Shown piece after piece: positions 56,212 through 64,000 of a stretch of 64,000 bases of DNA; within the stretch, counting starts at the first letter, position 1, and each line of letters begins with the position of its first letter. Position numbers and translations under genes: made by a program. Under the pieces are notes generated by a model. The model was not told where the DNA came from, made no database searches, and saw only the letters and a list, made by a program, of their open reading frames with translations. Source of the stretch: Sphingobacterium lactis (GTDB taxonomy: Bacteria; Bacteroidota; Bacteroidia; Sphingobacteriales; Sphingobacteriaceae); contig NZ_CP049246.1 of NCBI RefSeq assembly GCF_011046555.1, forward strand, positions 3,658,001 through 3,722,000. The letters run 5' to 3'.

Positions 56212-56637
56212 CTATTGTATAAATACGGCATGGTCGGAAATGTAGGGTTTCCCGGCATGCTCCCAATCGATTTCTAAATTCCAATTGCCCCGTTTAAAGG
56301 TCTTAATCGGAAGTTTAAATTCATTTGTACTGGTCTGAAACGGCAAAGTTACATCGACTTTGCGATCATCAGGACGCAGAAAATTCAAGCTCCCCTTGTT
56401 GCCATCCGATGCAAATGCCAAAATCAGGGTATCCTTTTGCACCTTGATCATGGGTTTTGCCCGATCGTCCAGCAGGTTCTGTTTCTTATGGATGGTTTCA
56501 TCATAGGTCAGACTTTTCTCATAGTAATCCGTATCCACCAAGGTATCGGTGTCATGACTGACCATATATATCCCTGCGCCAATGATAAAAAGCATAAAAG
56601 CGCCCAATCCAAAAACTATTTTATATCCCCAGTTCAT
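56212..56637 (-). CDS. ccoH: FixH/CcoH family protein
   Basis: A 142-residue membrane-anchored protein: helix MNWGYKIVFGLGAFMLFIIG, then DTDYYEKSLTYDETI and a beta-rich exported domain ending KPYISDHAVFI. FixH/CcoH assists maturation of the cbb3 oxidase. The longer version from 56757 would overlap ccoG and is rejected. One base separates it from the ccoG stop. Confidence 0.9.
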   Translation of the reverse strand: MNWGYKIVFGLGAFMLFIIGAGIYMVSHDTDTLVDTDYYEKSLTYDETIHKKQNLLDDRAKPMIKVQKDTLILAFASDGNKGSLNFLRPDDRKVDVTLPFQTSTNEFKLPIKTFKRGNWNLEIDWEHAGKPYISDHAVFIQ

Positions 56638-56638
56638 G

Positions 56639-58039
56639 TTACTTCTTTTTAGGAGGCGCAATAAAGGTCGTCTCCATGGTTTCCAACACCTTACCTTCCG
56701 ACACAATATCCACTTCAACATCCGTTTTATACTGTTCGATGGCAGCTTGATCAGCAATTAAAAATACACTTATTTTAGCATTTCCCTCGCGTTGGAGATG
56801 TGATATCGGGTTAACGACCTGAATCGTTACGCCCGGTGTTTTACTCACCAGTTCAAAATCAACATCTTTGCTGGTTTTATTGATGATCTCCAAAGAATAC
56901 AGATTCGTTACAGTACCATCATCTCGTTTCTGATAGGTACTCCCCTTCGCCCTTAACATCCGGCCGTCAAGGTCGGAACGGCTAAAGATCATGAAACCAA
57001 AGATTCCCATCAATACCACCAGAATACCGGTGTAGATAATGGCCCTCGTATTTCGTTTCTTACCGATCTGTTCAGTTTCGGTACCTTCAGCCTCGGCCAT
57101 GGTGTAGAATCCAATCAAACGCTTCGGTTTGTTGATCTTTTCCATAACGGCGTCACACGCGTCAATACATGCGGTACAGGACACACATTCCAACTGCGGG
57201 CCCTTCCGGATGTCGATCCCTGTCGGGCAGACATGGACACACAAGCTACAATCGATACAGTCTCCTTTTGGTGTCGTATCCCCCTTGCGCACTTTTCCCC
57301 TCGGTTCACCACGGGCCACATGATAGGCGACAGTAACGGAGTTATCGTCCAATAACACCCCTTGCATACGGCCATACGGACAGATGCTGGTACACACAAT
57401 TTCCCGAACGTAGGCAAAGACAAAGTAGAATACCAAAGTAAATACCAGAATGGAGATGAAACCGACGATATGCTGATCGATCGGATCGGTCGCAATCTTG
57501 ACCAATGCATCAAATCCAATAAGGTACGACAGGAAAAGATTGGAGATGATAAAGGATATCAGCAGGAAAATCGAATGCTTAAGCACCTTCTTCCATGCCT
57601 TGGCATCGGTATCGGGGCCTTCGTTCAATTTCTTCTGCTGGGTCCAATCGCCTTCGATCAGGTATTCAATGCGCCGGAAAATAAGTTCCATAAAGATGGT
57701 CTGTGGACAGGTCCATCCGCACCAGACACGGCCATACACAGCCGTGAACAGGACGATACAGACCAGCACGATCAACATTCCGAAGAGGAAGATATGGAAA
57801 TCCTGCGGGTAGAATATGTTTCCAAAGATGGAGAACTTCCTTTCGATGACATTGAACATCAGGAAAGGGTTCCCATTGATCTTGATGATTGGCGCTAGAA
57901 AGAAGAATAGTAGTAAACCATACCCGACCACCTGTCGATAATTGTAGAGTTTGCCGCTTGGTTTCTTTGCGTAAATCCAGTTTCTTTTCGATTTTTCAGG
58001 TTGGTTTGCTTTCGAGTTTTCATTTACTACTATTCCCAT
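56639..58039 (-). CDS. ccoG: Cytochrome c oxidase accessory protein CcoG
   Basis: A 466-residue membrane polyferredoxin with five helices. First CxxxCP-type motif WCGWTCPQTIFME; two 4Fe-4S clusters in CIDCSLCVHVCPTGI and CVSCTACIDACDAVM; C-terminal IG-like domain (YSLEIINKTSKDVDFEL). CcoG reduces copper during assembly of CuB in cbb3 oxidase. It lies 11 bases after ccoP. Confidence 0.96.
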   Translation of the reverse strand: MGIVVNENSKANQPEKSKRNWIYAKKPSGKLYNYRQVVGYGLLLFFFLAPIIKINGNPFLMFNVIERKFSIFGNIFYPQDFHIFLFGMLIVLVCIVLFTAVYGRVWCGWTCPQTIFMELIFRRIEYLIEGDWTQQKKLNEGPDTDAKAWKKVLKHSIFLLISFIISNLFLSYLIGFDALVKIATDPIDQHIVGFISILVFTLVFYFVFAYVREIVCTSICPYGRMQGVLLDDNSVTVAYHVARGEPRGKVRKGDTTPKGDCIDCSLCVHVCPTGIDIRKGPQLECVSCTACIDACDAVMEKINKPKRLIGFYTMAEAEGTETEQIGKKRNTRAIIYTGILVVLMGIFGFMIFSRSDLDGRMLRAKGSTYQKRDDGTVTNLYSLEIINKTSKDVDFELVSKTPGVTIQVVNPISHLQREGNAKISVFLIADQAAIEQYKTDVEVDIVSEGKVLETMETTFIAPPKKK

Positions 58040-58050
58040 GATATTTTTAT

Positions 58051-58971
58051 TTAATTGGCAGCAGCTGTGCTATCGGCGGGAGCTTCTCCCCCTTCGGTAG
58101 CTGCCTCTGCACTTCCACCCTCACTTTCATAAGCTTTCACTTCTTCTCCTTCAGCCGGTTTCGGATTTGCTGGATTGGTATCGCGAAGCGTCAGGATATA
58201 GTTACTTACTTCTGCAATTTGCGCAGGTGTCAAGGTTTGTTCCCAAGGCACCATCCCTTTATCGGGCACACCATATTTGATGGTATGGAAGATGTCCTTG
58301 ATTTCCCCACCGTGCAACCAATAACGGTCAGTTAGGTTCGGTCCGATGGTTCCTTCACCGGCTTGACCATGACATGCCGCACAGTTCGCAGCAAAGATCG
58401 CTTTACCGTTTACGGCTAGGGTACCTGTTTCATCCACCTCGATGGTATTCTCATCGAAAGAATTTGCCGCTTGGGCAAGGAACTCCTGCTTTTCTTTTTC
58501 CGCTTGTGCCATCTCCCGTGCATATTCCTGATCTTGGTTCAGTCCCCATCCGAACACTTGATAGATCAAGAGATATACCACCGAGAACACTACTGTAGAA
58601 TAGAACAATGCATTGAACCATACTGGGATTGGGTTATTCAACTCGACGATTCCATCGTATTCATGATCATCGATAACCAAATCCTTTTCCTGCTCGATCG
58701 GTTTCAAACCCAAAAAGGTATTCCAGGTTTTCTGCCAATTGGTCTTTCTTGCGGTCTTTTTCTTGAACTTCGCTTGTTCTTCCTCCTGTACGACCTCTGG
58801 CATGGTCACCTTCAACATGGAACGTAATGCTCTGTTGATGGCAATCGCTGCTGCCAGGACAGCCACAAGGACGATAAACACCGCTAGGTAAAAGATATCG
58901 TTGTATAAATTCCCGGTACCAATGGCTAATAGCCCTGGTGCCGCGCTGCTCATGATTATTAAAAAATTCAT
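58051..58971 (-). CDS. ccoP: cbb3 oxidase subunit III (CcoP), single haem
   Basis: A 306-residue membrane c-type cytochrome. Two helices: one near the N-terminus (DIFYLAVFIVLVAVLAAAIAI) and the CcoP-typical ELNNPIPVWFNALFYSTVVFS. Only one haem-binding motif (NCAACHG, near residue 197), with axial Met in DKGMVPWE; the canonical CcoP has two haem c groups. C-terminus is an acidic Ala/Glu-rich tail. Its ATG overlaps the stop of the ccoQ-like gene by four bases. Confidence 0.94.
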   Translation of the reverse strand: MNFLIIMSSAAPGLLAIGTGNLYNDIFYLAVFIVLVAVLAAAIAINRALRSMLKVTMPEVVQEEEQAKFKKKTARKTNWQKTWNTFLGLKPIEQEKDLVIDDHEYDGIVELNNPIPVWFNALFYSTVVFSVVYLLIYQVFGWGLNQDQEYAREMAQAEKEKQEFLAQAANSFDENTIEVDETGTLAVNGKAIFAANCAACHGQAGEGTIGPNLTDRYWLHGGEIKDIFHTIKYGVPDKGMVPWEQTLTPAQIAEVSNYILTLRDTNPANPKPAEGEEVKAYESEGGSAEAATEGGEAPADSTAAAN

Positions 58972-59165
58972 ATACGTTTGGATTCAGTTGGGTTCTCTAA
59001 TTCATTCTCGGATTCCTCGAATGGCAAGCCTTTCATGTAATCCACAAAGCTCTTTTTCATGGTGAACAACATAATGGTCACCAGAATGAAGAAGGATAGA
59101 AAGATGAGCAATGAAGCGATCATATAGATCTCATCTCCGTGTAGGTTTGTGATTTGCTTCCACAT
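58968..59165 (-). CDS. ccoQ: CcoQ-like small subunit
   Basis: A 65-residue single-helix protein (MIASLLIFLSFFILVTIMLF after a short N-terminus) with a charged cytoplasmic tail (KGLPFEESENELENP). The size, topology and position between ccoNO and ccoP fit CcoQ/FixQ, which stabilises the complex. Overlaps ccoP by four bases (ATGA). Sequence divergence makes the symbol positional rather than proven. Confidence 0.75.
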   Translation of the reverse strand: MWKQITNLHGDEIYMIASLLIFLSFFILVTIMLFTMKKSFVDYMKGLPFEESENELENPTESKRI

Positions 59166-59189
59166 AATATTTTCCTTTCTTGTATTCGA

Positions 59190-61334
59190 TTAATTATTAG
59201 CGGCTACTTCGCTCGCCTCTTCTTTCTTTGGCTCCGCTTTGATATCGGTACCCAAGCGTTGCAGGTAGGCGATCATGGCGATAATTTCCTTGCTCGGTTC
59301 TACCTCGACATCGCTGTCTGCCAATTCCTTCGCAATCAGTGCTGCTTGTTTCTCTGCGTGCTCTACGGCGTTGTTCACTTCATCATCTGAATATGGAACC
59401 CCTAGATTGCGCATTGCTTTCATCTTGCCAGTCAGGTACTTGTAGCTGATATCCTGGGTATGCAACCAAGGGTATGCAGGCATGATACTTCCCGGAGAAG
59501 TGATGGTTGGGTCAAGCATGTGGTCGTAGTGCCATTTGTGCAGGTATTTACCACCAATACGGTGCAAATCTGGTCCTGTACGTTTGGAACCCCACAGGAA
59601 TGGACGATCATAGACGAACTCACCGGCTTTACTGTATTCACCATAACGTGCAGTCTCTGAACGGAATGGACGGATAGTCTGCGAGTGACAGTTCACACAA
59701 CCCTCGCGGATATAGAGGTCACGACCGGTCAATTCCAAGGCCGTATATGGTTTGACAGAAGATATCTTCGGTACATTTTCCGTTACGGTAAAGGTTGGGA
59801 TCATCTCCACGATACCACCGATCAGGATGGCGATCAAGGCTAATACCATGAACAACATCGGCTTGCGCTCCAATCTTCTGTGCGCAGAAGGCTCTGTGTG
59901 TTTCACTGGTTCCAATGCTGGTGCTTCTGCTGGTTCATCAGCAACGAGCTTACCGGATTTCACCGTTTTGATCAAGTTGTACGTCATCAAGATTACCCCT
60001 GATAGGTACAACACACCACCTACGGCACGCATCATGTGCATCGGTAGGATTTCCAGCGTTGTTGCCAAGAAGTTCGGGTATTTCAATACACCTTCCGGAG
60101 TGAAGTCTTTCCACATCAGTCCTTGTACCACTGCTGCCCAGTACATTGGAATAGCGTAGAAAAGGATACCTAATGTACCGATCCAGAAGTGGGTATTCGC
60201 CAATTTCTTCGAGTACAATTGCGTTTTATAGATCCGTGGGATCAACCAATACAGGATGGCAAAGGTCATGAAACCGTTCCAGCCCAATGCACCGATATGC
60301 ACGTGTGCTACGATCCAGTCTGTAAAGTGGGCAATTGCGTTAACTTGTTTCAAGGATAACATCGGTCCTTCGAATGTCGCCATACCGTAACAGGTAAGGG
60401 CCACAACCATGAACTTCAAGATCGGTTCGGTCCGTACCTTATCCCACGCCCCGCGAAGGGTCAAGAGACCGTTGATCATCCCCCCCCAACTTGGTGCAAT
60501 CAGCATGATGGAGAATACGACACCCAGGGATTGTACCCAGCTTGGTAACGAAGTATACAATAAGTGGTGTGGACCGGCCCAGATATAGATAAAGATCAAG
60601 GACCAGAAGTGAAGGATACTTAATTTGTAGGAATAAACAGGGCGGTTAGCCATCTTCGGAAGGAAGTAGTACATCATACCCAGAAATGGAGTAGTCAGGA
60701 AGAATGCTACGGCATTGTGTCCATACCACCATTGTACCAAGGCATCTTGGACCCCGGAGTAGACATAGTAACTTTTCCAGAAGCTTACAGGTAGCTGAAT
60801 GGAGTTTACAATGTGCAAAACGGCAACCGTTACGAAAGTTGCGATGTAGAACCAAACGGCTACATACATGTGTCTTTCCCGGCGTTTGATGATGGTTCCG
60901 AACATGTTGATACCGAATACTACCCAGATCAACGTAATCGCGATATCGATAGGCCATTCCATTTCCGCATATTCATGTGAAGTAGTCAAACCTAAAGGAA
61001 GGGTAATAGCGGAAGCAACTATGATCAATTGCCATCCCCAGAAATGCACCTTGCTCAGCATATCACTGAACATCCGCGCTTTTAAAACTCGCTGCATGGA
61101 ATAATAGGCCCCCATGAAAATAGCATTTCCAACAAAGGCAAAAACTACAGCATTCGTGTGCAACGGACGGATACGTCCGAATGTGGAATATTGAAGACCA
61201 AAGTTCACCTCAGGCCACACCAACTGCAAAGCGGCCAGCAAACCAACGGACATACCGATGATCCCCCAGACTACAGTCGCGATTCCAAAATCCCTGACAA
61301 TCTTGTTGTCATAATTAAATTGCTCTACCTGCAT
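59190..61334 (-). CDS. ccoNO: Fused cbb3 oxidase subunits I and II (CcoN-CcoO)
   Basis: A 714-residue catalytic subunit. Residues 1-~475 are CcoN with twelve helices and the haem-copper histidines, for example WWYGHNAVAFFLTTPFL (CuB side), WAGPHHLLYTSLP and DWIVAHVHIGALGWNG. A linker and another helix lead to CcoO (about 510-714) with one haem c motif GCVNCHSQT and RTGPDLHRIGGKY, MPAYPWL. It reduces oxygen to water and pumps protons at low oxygen. Fusion of N and O is recurrent in Bacteroidota. First gene of the operon. Confidence 0.97.
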   Translation of the reverse strand: MQVEQFNYDNKIVRDFGIATVVWGIIGMSVGLLAALQLVWPEVNFGLQYSTFGRIRPLHTNAVVFAFVGNAIFMGAYYSMQRVLKARMFSDMLSKVHFWGWQLIIVASAITLPLGLTTSHEYAEMEWPIDIAITLIWVVFGINMFGTIIKRRERHMYVAVWFYIATFVTVAVLHIVNSIQLPVSFWKSYYVYSGVQDALVQWWYGHNAVAFFLTTPFLGMMYYFLPKMANRPVYSYKLSILHFWSLIFIYIWAGPHHLLYTSLPSWVQSLGVVFSIMLIAPSWGGMINGLLTLRGAWDKVRTEPILKFMVVALTCYGMATFEGPMLSLKQVNAIAHFTDWIVAHVHIGALGWNGFMTFAILYWLIPRIYKTQLYSKKLANTHFWIGTLGILFYAIPMYWAAVVQGLMWKDFTPEGVLKYPNFLATTLEILPMHMMRAVGGVLYLSGVILMTYNLIKTVKSGKLVADEPAEAPALEPVKHTEPSAHRRLERKPMLFMVLALIAILIGGIVEMIPTFTVTENVPKISSVKPYTALELTGRDLYIREGCVNCHSQTIRPFRSETARYGEYSKAGEFVYDRPFLWGSKRTGPDLHRIGGKYLHKWHYDHMLDPTITSPGSIMPAYPWLHTQDISYKYLTGKMKAMRNLGVPYSDDEVNNAVEHAEKQAALIAKELADSDVEVEPSKEIIAMIAYLQRLGTDIKAEPKKEEASEVAANN

Positions 61335-61359
61335 TATTACTGATATTAAGTTAACGATT

Positions 61360-61367
61360 CAAAAGTA
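61360..61367 (-). promoter_or_regulatory. Putative -7 promoter element of the cbb3 operon
   Basis: The minus strand reads TACTTTTG, a perfect TAnnTTTG. A TTA, close to the TTG of -33, lies about 21 bases upstream. The start of transcription would be near 61353, 19 bases before the ATG. Confidence 0.5.
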
Positions 61368-61411
61368 CCAGTATCCCCATGACATTCTAATGATAATGAG
61401 AAGCAAGAAAA

Positions 61412-61427
61412 TGTGATTTGTATCACT
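61412..61427 (-). promoter_or_regulatory. Crp/Fnr-type palindrome upstream of ccoNO
   Basis: AATGTGAT-TTGT-ATCACTT: half sites TGTGA and TCACT six bases apart, or TGAT-N4-ATCA in FNR terms. Centred about 66 bases upstream of the predicted start of transcription, a position used by class I activators. A second dyad TTGACC...GGTCAA lies at 61442-61466. Confidence 0.5.
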
Positions 61428-61516
61428 TTTAAAATAATAGCTTGACCTAAGTGAATATTTGGTCAACGATTGATACCCAAATTCAGGTTCTTGAAGAAAA
61501 AACCGCCATAAAAAAA

Positions 61517-61533
61517 GCAGCCATATAGGCTGC
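61517..61533 (-). terminator. Distal terminator of the transglycosylase gene
   Basis: Stem GCAGCC / GGCTGC, loop ATATA, T6 on the minus strand. Confidence 0.8.
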
Positions 61534-61587
61534 CATTCAATCTTATAGTGAACTTAATTTTATTTACTATTTACCATCAACAAAAAA

Positions 61588-61606
61588 AGGTAGCAAAATT
61601 TGCTAC
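61588..61606 (-). terminator. Proximal terminator of the transglycosylase gene
   Basis: Stem GGTAGCAAA / TTTGCTACC with a T7 run following on the minus strand. Two tandem terminators protect the downstream oxidase operon from read-through. Confidence 0.85.
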
Positions 61607-61691
61607 CGTTAAATCTTTAAGTTTCGAAAATGAAGAGTTTGGTTTCCCAAACAGGTCTTAATTCTAACTACTTCATACTAACTACTATCTA

Positions 61692-62438
61692 CTAACTGGA
61701 CAGGTCATTTTCCAATACTGTTTTCATGGAAATGATCTTGTAGACATAAGCAGCAGTTTCGGAGTTTAACTTCAAATCGTAGTAATTATCCTTTTTCTGT
61801 CTGCGCAGGGAGGAGCGTAAGCTACCACCACCGACATTGTACGCGGCTGCGGCAAGGGTCCAATCGCCGAATTCCTTGTATAGGGATTTCAGGTATTTGG
61901 CAGCTGCATGCGTTGATTTCACCAAGTCCAAGCGCTCATCGACACTTCCATTGACCTTCAGTCCGTACAGACGTGCAGTTGCAGGCATGAATTGCCAGTA
62001 ACCGCCTGCTCCCTTATGGGACGTGGTCTGTGGATTCAGGCTGCTCTCAACTACAGCAATGTACTTGAAGTCCTCTGGAACGCCGTAACTCTTTAGGATT
62101 TTCGCTATCCGCGGAAGCATTTTGTCCGCTTTACGATGGATGTGATGGGAAGGCTTTTTAAGATAAGCGAACCTGCTCAGGTATTTGTCAAGTTTACGCT
62201 TTACCGCGACTTCCTCTAACGGGATGTTCTCTTCGGCAAATGAGATACGATTGTAGAATTCGTTCGCTGCCGCTTCTTTCTTGGATGCTTCCACTGTTTC
62301 TGAAACATTGTCATGCATCGACTGGCCTAACGCCTTTCTAAAAGGATCTGCCAGATCTGGTTGGGGTTTTGAGTACGTGTTTGATAGTAACATAACCATC
62401 AGCAACGCACTGCTACATAATACTCTTTTTTTTATCAT
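61692..62438 (-). CDS. Lytic transglycosylase (SLT domain)
   Basis: A 248-residue exported enzyme (short hydrophobic N-terminus). The C-terminal ~130 residues are a Slt/MltD-like lysozyme fold: catalytic Glu in AVVESSLNP, SHKGAGGYWQFMPATARLYGL, and the closing AAAAYNVGGGSLR. It cleaves the glycan strand between MurNAc and GlcNAc to give 1,6-anhydro ends. No LysM domain follows, unlike MltD. Monocistronic. Confidence 0.92.
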   Translation of the reverse strand: MIKKRVLCSSALLMVMLLSNTYSKPQPDLADPFRKALGQSMHDNVSETVEASKKEAAANEFYNRISFAEENIPLEEVAVKRKLDKYLSRFAYLKKPSHHIHRKADKMLPRIAKILKSYGVPEDFKYIAVVESSLNPQTTSHKGAGGYWQFMPATARLYGLKVNGSVDERLDLVKSTHAAAKYLKSLYKEFGDWTLAAAAYNVGGGSLRSSLRRQKKDNYYDLKLNSETAAYVYKIISMKTVLENDLSS

Positions 62439-62954
62439 TCATTCCCTTACTGCTACCCTATCCACAGATTCTTTGAAACTGATCAAACAGTAGCTTGGTG
62501 AAAAAATTCAGCCCCAAAATTAAAGCTTACCGCCTTAGCAGACAAATACTTGAACGAACTTCTCCGTTAAGAAAAGTTAAAAACTGAAAAAATCAATGTT
62601 AAAAGTAGTTTAAACTTAGATTATCAAAATGTATCCTTTTGTAACATTTTACGGTTTTACGCGCAGGTATTTATTCATAACGGTCAAGTATTTATTATGA
62701 ATAATGGACAGGTGATCAATTTTTGCGTCTAAACATGATACTGATCCTCTAAATTTTCATAAAAAGCAGAATAATCCAAGCAAATCCTGTTACATTAATA
62801 AATTGAAACCGAATGGTTTATACCCTTTAAATCCTATTAAAATTGGATTTAGGAGGATTGAAATAAAAGTTTACATACAATTGATATGTAATGGGACAAT
62901 TAATTAAAAATGACCAAATAAATTATCTATCTTTGTGGCTCATTTTTCGAAATT
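62439..62954. other. Intergenic region before the pseudouridine synthase gene
   Basis: About 515 AT-rich bases. Nothing but a promoter candidate near the right end is supported; short GATCC/CCTATTAAAATT-like dyads at 62825-62860 are unremarkable. Confidence 0.6.
62928..62935 (+). promoter_or_regulatory. Putative -7 element of the pseudouridine synthase gene
   Basis: TATCTTTG matches TAnnTTTG, 19 bases before the ATG at 62955. A clear -33 TTG is missing. Confidence 0.5.
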
Positions 62955-64000
62955 ATGCCATTCAATAGCAAAAGGAACAGTCGAGAGGACAACTCCAGAA
63001 AACCGAGAAGCAACTCAGACGGCTTCAGAAACTCAAATAGAGAAGATAAATCTTCATCATTTGGCCCTAGAAACAACAAATCATCCAAATTTGATCGCGA
63101 TTCAAAAAGAGGAGGTTTCGACAAAGACTCGAAATTCTCCAGGGATCGTAAATTCGACAAAGATTCCAGACCGGATAGAGGCGCTGGATTTAACCGTGAT
63201 GATCGTTTCAACAAAGAAGGAAGATCGGAAAGATCCAACTTCAACAGAGAAGACCGTCCGGAAAGAGGATCGGGATACAATAGAGAACGTGGTTCCGGTT
63301 TTAACCGCGATGACCGTTTCAACAAAGAAGGTAGATCGGAAAGATCAAACTTCAACAGAGAGGACCGTCCGGAAAGAGGATCAGGCTTCAATAGAGAGCG
63401 TGGTTCCGGTTTCAACCGTGATGATCGTTTCAACAAGGACTCCAAATTCAGCAAGGATTCGAAATTCAGCAAAGAAGGCAAGTTCGGCAAGGATAGCAAA
63501 TTTGGAAAAGGCGGTAAATTTGACCGTCCGAACCGCAAGTTCGAAGGAAAAGATCGCGACTTCAAGGATCGTGATTTCTCCGATAGAGGCAAGCGCAACT
63601 TTGACGACAGAGAGGGCAAGGATTATAAGTCATTCACAAAACGTCCAAAGAACGACAAGAAGTCCGCTGCTGAGGATGATGGCATGATCCGTTTGAACAG
63701 ATATATTGCCAATTCTGGTATCTGTTCGAGAAGAAAGGCTGATGAGCTGATTGAAGCCGGTGTAATTTCCGTAAATGGTGTGGTAGTGACTGAACTTGGT
63801 GTGAAAGTCGATCCTGCAAAAGATGAGATCAGATACAACGATGAGCGTTTAAAGCGCGAAAAAATGGTCTATGTTCTTTTGAACAAACCTAAAGATTATA
63901 TTACAACAACAGATGACCCACAGGAGCGCAAAACGGTTATGCACTTGGTATCCAAGGCTACCAAAGAGCGTATCTATCCTGTCGGCCGTTTGGATAGAAA
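62955..64000 (+). CDS. RluB-type 23S rRNA pseudouridine synthase with repetitive N-terminus (3' end cut by the window)
   Basis: Starts at ATG 62955 (MPFNSKRNSRED) and runs open to the window end, 348 complete codons. The first ~240 residues are low-complexity Arg/Asp/Asn/Ser/Gly/Lys, including a 111-base tandem repeat from 63192 (period checked at 63303 and 63414), 37 residues per unit. From about residue 240 an S4 RNA-binding domain (IRLNRYIANSGICSRRKADELI) is followed by the synthase core (MVYVLLNKPKDYI, TDDPQERKTVM, IYPVGRLDR with the catalytic Asp). It modifies uridine in rRNA. The extension is a likely disordered RNA-binding arm, like that of the DEAD-box helicase. Confidence 0.92.
   Translation, partial: MPFNSKRNSREDNSRKPRSNSDGFRNSNREDKSSSFGPRNNKSSKFDRDSKRGGFDKDSKFSRDRKFDKDSRPDRGAGFNRDDRFNKEGRSERSNFNREDRPERGSGYNRERGSGFNRDDRFNKEGRSERSNFNREDRPERGSGFNRERGSGFNRDDRFNKDSKFSKDSKFSKEGKFGKDSKFGKGGKFDRPNRKFEGKDRDFKDRDFSDRGKRNFDDREGKDYKSFTKRPKNDKKSAAEDDGMIRLNRYIANSGICSRRKADELIEAGVISVNGVVVTELGVKVDPAKDEIRYNDERLKREKMVYVLLNKPKDYITTTDDPQERKTVMHLVSKATKERIYPVGRLDR
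63192..63413 (+). repeat. 111-bp tandem repeat inside the pseudouridine synthase gene
   Basis: Two adjacent 111-base copies (63192-63302, 63303-63413), partly continued in a third. Codon-level changes between copies are mostly silent, so selection keeps the peptide sequence. Confidence 0.85.

Larger units (their letters stand above)
61335..61691. other. Regulatory and terminator spacer before ccoNO
   Basis: 357 bases holding the promoter and palindrome of the oxidase operon and two terminators of the transglycosylase gene. No ORF worth noting and no ccoS gene. Confidence 0.7.

Noticed and set aside
61442..61466. TTGACC-N13-GGTCAA dyad as an FNR site
   Set aside because: The half-site spacing of 13 is too wide for FNR or Crp; the palindrome at 61412-61427 is the better candidate.
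62927..63687. 230-codon minus and 250-codon plus ORFs at the right end
   Set aside because: Out-of-frame readings of the repeat-rich N-terminus of the pseudouridine synthase gene; low-complexity Ser/Leu or Lys/Thr composition follows from the repeat.
1..64000. CRISPR array, rRNA genes or prophage
   Set aside because: No regularly spaced repeats with unique spacers, no rRNA-like sequence and no phage structural genes were seen.

Overview
The window looks like a chromosomal stretch of a Sphingobacterium- or Pedobacter-like member of the Bacteroidota. The evidence is the set of family types rather than a database match: DUF4954, a fused CcoN-CcoO oxidase subunit, DUF4369/TlpA-type lipoproteins, an MG2/TonB-plug surface protein, TAnnTTTG-type promoter elements, weak Shine-Dalgarno sequences and start-codon contexts rich in A/T. 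From about 8.9 kb onward this is mostly core genome. The first ~8.3 kb is visibly more AT-rich and accessory in character.

Region by region: (1) 1-8.3 kb is an accessory island holding a leucine-rich-repeat/DUF1963 protein, an Imm26-like immunity-type protein, a beta-propeller protein, a frameshifted lipoprotein, decayed coding remnants and a lone family 2 glycosyltransferase. It ends at a tRNA-Pro(TGG) flanked by two 83-bp direct repeats that resemble tRNA 3' ends plus terminator. (2) 8.9-12.8 kb: a lipoprotein, a group III truncated haemoglobin and a small Smr protein on the + strand, then a royal-jelly/SMP-30-like secreted protein and a DUF1080 lipoprotein on the - strand. (3) 13-21.7 kb, - strand: DUF4954-glmS, an OmpR-type response regulator, a TlpA-like lipoprotein and alaS. 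(4) 21.8-24.9 kb, + strand: two tandem universal stress proteins and an OmpA-family porin. (5) 24.9-26.3 kb: a gene-free 1.4-kb block of foldback and palindromic repeats. (6) 26.4-38.6 kb: amino acid permease, DEAD-box helicase, an exported glutamate-racemase-like protein, HPP protein, rlmB, dnaX, aquaporin, NlpC/P60 hydrolase and a DMT transporter. (7) 38.7-51 kb: PiT phosphate transporter, mtaB, thyA-folA, an M61 peptidase, membrane and barrel proteins, then an acyl-CoA ligase-BrkB-DMT operon. (8) 51-55.3 kb: a 903-residue surface protein and cardiolipin synthase. (9) 55.5-61.3 kb: a compact cbb3 oxidase operon (ccoNO-ccoQ-ccoP-ccoG-ccoH-safE). (10) 61.7-64 kb: a lytic transglycosylase and the start of an RNA pseudouridine synthase with a long repetitive charged N-terminus, cut by the window end.

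The oxidase operon is the clearest functional unit: catalytic subunits, an assembly ferredoxin, FixH and a SafE-type membrane protein are nearly contiguous, behind a Crp/Fnr-type palindrome and a Bacteroidota-type promoter. The thyA-folA pair supplies dTMP and regenerates tetrahydrofolate. glmS, the exported MurI-like protein, NlpC/P60 and the transglycosylase all touch the cell envelope.

The most notable observations are an A10 run in dnaX at the end of the clamp-loader domains where slippage either way gives a prompt stop, a MurI-like protein with a signal peptide and nearly double the usual length, nested palindromic repeat elements at 25.0-26.0 kb, and the tRNA-bordered accessory island.
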